Origin: Dehalococcoidia bacterium
GTDB lineage: Bacteria > Chloroflexota > Dehalococcoidia > GIF9 > UBA5629
NCBI GenBank assembly: GCA_012961565.1
Contig: DTZC01000204.1
Coordinates: 1 to 6,641, forward strand
DNA: 6,641 nucleotides
Direction of reading: 5' to 3'
A model generated the notes under the pieces. The model had not been told where the DNA came from. It did not search any database and saw only the letters and a list, made by a program, of their open reading frames with translations. Both the position numbers and the translations under genes were made by a program. Shown in pieces: positions 5,422-6,641 of the stretch (the first letter of the stretch is position 1; every line of letters begins with the position of its first letter).

Positions 5422-5465
5422 AGTGCTCCAGAAGCTGCACAAGATGCGGGGGGTCATTTTCATAA
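5418..5465 (+). CDS. 15-residue cysteine-rich mini-ORF, possible leader peptide or zinc-ribbon remnant
   Basis: ATG at 5418 overlaps the HTH stop codon (ATGA) and has an ideal ribosome site. The frame ends with TAA at 5463-5465, 7 nt before mutL. The peptide MKCSRSCTRCGGSFS has cysteines 3, 7 and 10 (C-x3-C-x2-C), and CTRCGG resembles the first knuckle of a zinc ribbon. Three readings are open: a real leader peptide coupling translation to mutL, the front of a zinc-ribbon gene cut short by mutation, or a chance ORF behind a strong ribosome site. The last is less likely given the perfect start signals, but the size prevents a firm call. Confidence 0.4.
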   Translation: MKCSRSCTRCGGSFS

Positions 5466-5472
5466 CGCTATC

Positions 5473-6641
5473 ATGGCTGTTTCAGTCCATACAGCGCCGA
5501 ACCCCATAAGAGTTTTGACCCCGGAGATCATCTCCAAGATCGCCGCTGGGGAGGTGGTGGAAAGGCCGTCTTCGGTGGTAAAAGAACTGGTGGAGAACTC
5601 ACTGGATGCTGGTGCCAGCCAGATAAACGTAGAGACACGGGGTGGCGGTACCACCTTAATCAGGGTCACCGACAATGGTAGCGGTATCCCGGCGAGCGAC
5701 GTTGAGCTCGCCTTTCACCGCCACAGCACCAGCAAGGTCAATTGTGTCGCTGATTTGGGGAGCATATCAACCCTCGGCTTTCGTGGCGAAGCGCTGCCCA
5801 GTATAGCCACAGTAGCCGACGTGGAGATTCTGACTAAAGCTGACCACGATATCTATGCCACCTACCTTTACCTAAAGAACGGTTCGGTGGCAAAGCGCGA
5901 GAAACGGAGCCGACCTCGAGGCACCACGGTCGTCGTCCATAATTTGTTTTGCAACTTCCCAGCAAGACTCAAATTCCTGAAATCAGCCACAACTGAAAAC
6001 GGACATATCGCCAACATTGTCAGCCAGTATGCTCTGGCATTCCCCGAGGTCAGGTTCAACCTGGTGCTCGATGGACGGTTGAGCCTGCACACACCAGGCA
6101 ATGGAAACCTCCGGGATGTCGTCGCCCAGGTCTATGGTCTGGAAACTGCCCGACAGATGGTGGAAATAGACAAAGCCGAACAGGTTCCCGCTGTGACCGG
6201 GTTGGTGAGTCCGGCTTCCTTAGCCCGCTCCAATCGTGACTATCTCAGCTTCTTTGTCAACCGTCGCTGGGTGCGGAGTAGCTTGCTGGCTCGAGCTGCT
6301 GAAGACGCCTACCAAGGGCGGCTCATGAACGGGCGACATCCTATTGTTATCTTGAACATCTTCCTGCCACCACAGCAGTTAGATGTAAATGTCCACCCCA
6401 GGAAAACGGAGGTCAAATTCCGCGATAGCCAGTCTGTCTATATGGCAGTGCAAAGGTCAATAGAGAAGGTACTGGCTGCAACACCGCCACCCAAAATAAA
6501 TACCCGCAGCCCTGCAGTCACACCACCGAGCCTGTGGACAGCACAGAGTATCCAGGTAACATCTCTGCCCATACTCCGGGTTATAGGGCAGCTAGCCAGT
6601 AGCTATATCATGGCTGAAGGACCCGAAGGACTGTATCTTAT
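5473..6641 (+). CDS. mutL: DNA mismatch repair protein MutL (5' part, runs off the right edge)
   Basis: MutL is the GHKL-family ATPase that links MutS mismatch recognition to strand incision. About 389 residues are visible. They cover the complete N-terminal ATPase: IAAGEVVERPSSVVKELVENSLDAG (23-47) with the catalytic glutamate at E38 (aligned to E. coli E29) and N42, DNGSGI (67-72) and GFRGEAL (102-108). The S5-like transducer domain follows, with NVHPRKTEVKF (306-316) carrying the ATP-contacting lysine K311. A short Pro/Thr-rich linker (about 337-360) follows, and the C-terminal domain begins with VIGQLASSYIMAEGPEGLYL (370-389). The window ends just before the point where a DQHA(x)2E(x)4E endonuclease motif would appear, so nickase status is undecided. 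ATG 5473 is the only usable start in frame. It gives 9 residues more than E. coli MutL (MAVSVHTAP) and has no clear ribosome site, which suggests coupling to the mini-ORF. Confidence 0.96.
   Translation, partial: MAVSVHTAPNPIRVLTPEIISKIAAGEVVERPSSVVKELVENSLDAGASQINVETRGGGTTLIRVTDNGSGIPASDVELAFHRHSTSKVNCVADLGSISTLGFRGEALPSIATVADVEILTKADHDIYATYLYLKNGSVAKREKRSRPRGTTVVVHNLFCNFPARLKFLKSATTENGHIANIVSQYALAFPEVRFNLVLDGRLSLHTPGNGNLRDVVAQVYGLETARQMVEIDKAEQVPAVTGLVSPASLARSNRDYLSFFVNRRWVRSSLLARAAEDAYQGRLMNGRHPIVILNIFLPPQQLDVNVHPRKTEVKFRDSQSVYMAVQRSIEKVLAATPPPKINTRSPAVTPPSLWTAQSIQVTSLPILRVIGQLASSYIMAEGPEGLYL

Noticed and set aside
5423..5509. 28-codon frame (GTG 5423 or ATG 5444) with a hydrophobic stretch, overlapping the mutL start
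   Set aside because: Spacing from AAGGAGG is too long for GTG 5423, and the frame runs into mutL coding sequence. Likely chance.

Overview
The window is a compact, gene-dense bacterial chromosome segment of moderate G+C. The gene set is PlsX, a dCMP deaminase of the ComEB type, a UPF0200/CoaE-like P-loop kinase, a PcrA/UvrD helicase and MutL. Short intergenic gaps and overlapping gene ends complete the picture. Protein style (for example the helicase motif V written HQAKGLEF and the MutL N-terminus) suggests to me a Chloroflexota bacterium, probably Dehalococcoidia-like. This is inference from memory of family sequences and was not tested by a search. I see no transposase, phage structural gene, CRISPR array, tRNA or rRNA.

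Layout. Positions 1-261 lie upstream of plsX and hold a candidate sigma-70-type promoter, a few inverted repeats and a weak open frame that enters from the left edge. plsX (262-1263, +) converges on a two-gene minus-strand operon, and their 3' ends overlap by 9 bp. That operon is a small P-loop kinase (2275-1706) followed by a dCMP deaminase (1737-1255), with the two genes overlapping by 32 bp. Both fit nucleotide metabolism. An intergenic region of about 300 bp (2276-2574) carries divergent promoters with several palindromes between them. Rightward from it run a small unrecognised putative lipoprotein (2575-2922) and, 8 nt later, a full-length PcrA/UvrD helicase (2931-5099).

The most interesting stretch is 5100-5475, between the helicase and mutL. 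It holds a perfect 11-bp inverted repeat (5122-5147), then a perfect-consensus promoter (TTGACA, 17 bp, TATAAT; 5161-5189). A perfect 10-bp palindrome (5184-5208) covers the -10 element and the predicted transcription start. Next comes a 65-residue helix-turn-helix protein whose stop overlaps (ATGA) the start of a 15-codon cysteine-rich mini-ORF. That mini-ORF has an ideal Shine-Dalgarno sequence and ends 7 nt before mutL. mutL itself has no good ribosome site and runs off the right edge before its endonuclease/dimerisation motif. The arrangement reads as an autoregulated HTH - leader peptide - mutL operon. It would place mismatch repair under a small local regulator and perhaps translational coupling. 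This is an inference from layout; no such system is known to me.

Functionally the window joins phospholipid initiation (PlsX), dNTP pool supply (dCMP deaminase and the kinase) and DNA repair (PcrA, MutL). The lipoprotein, the HTH protein and the mini-ORF have no assignable specific function.
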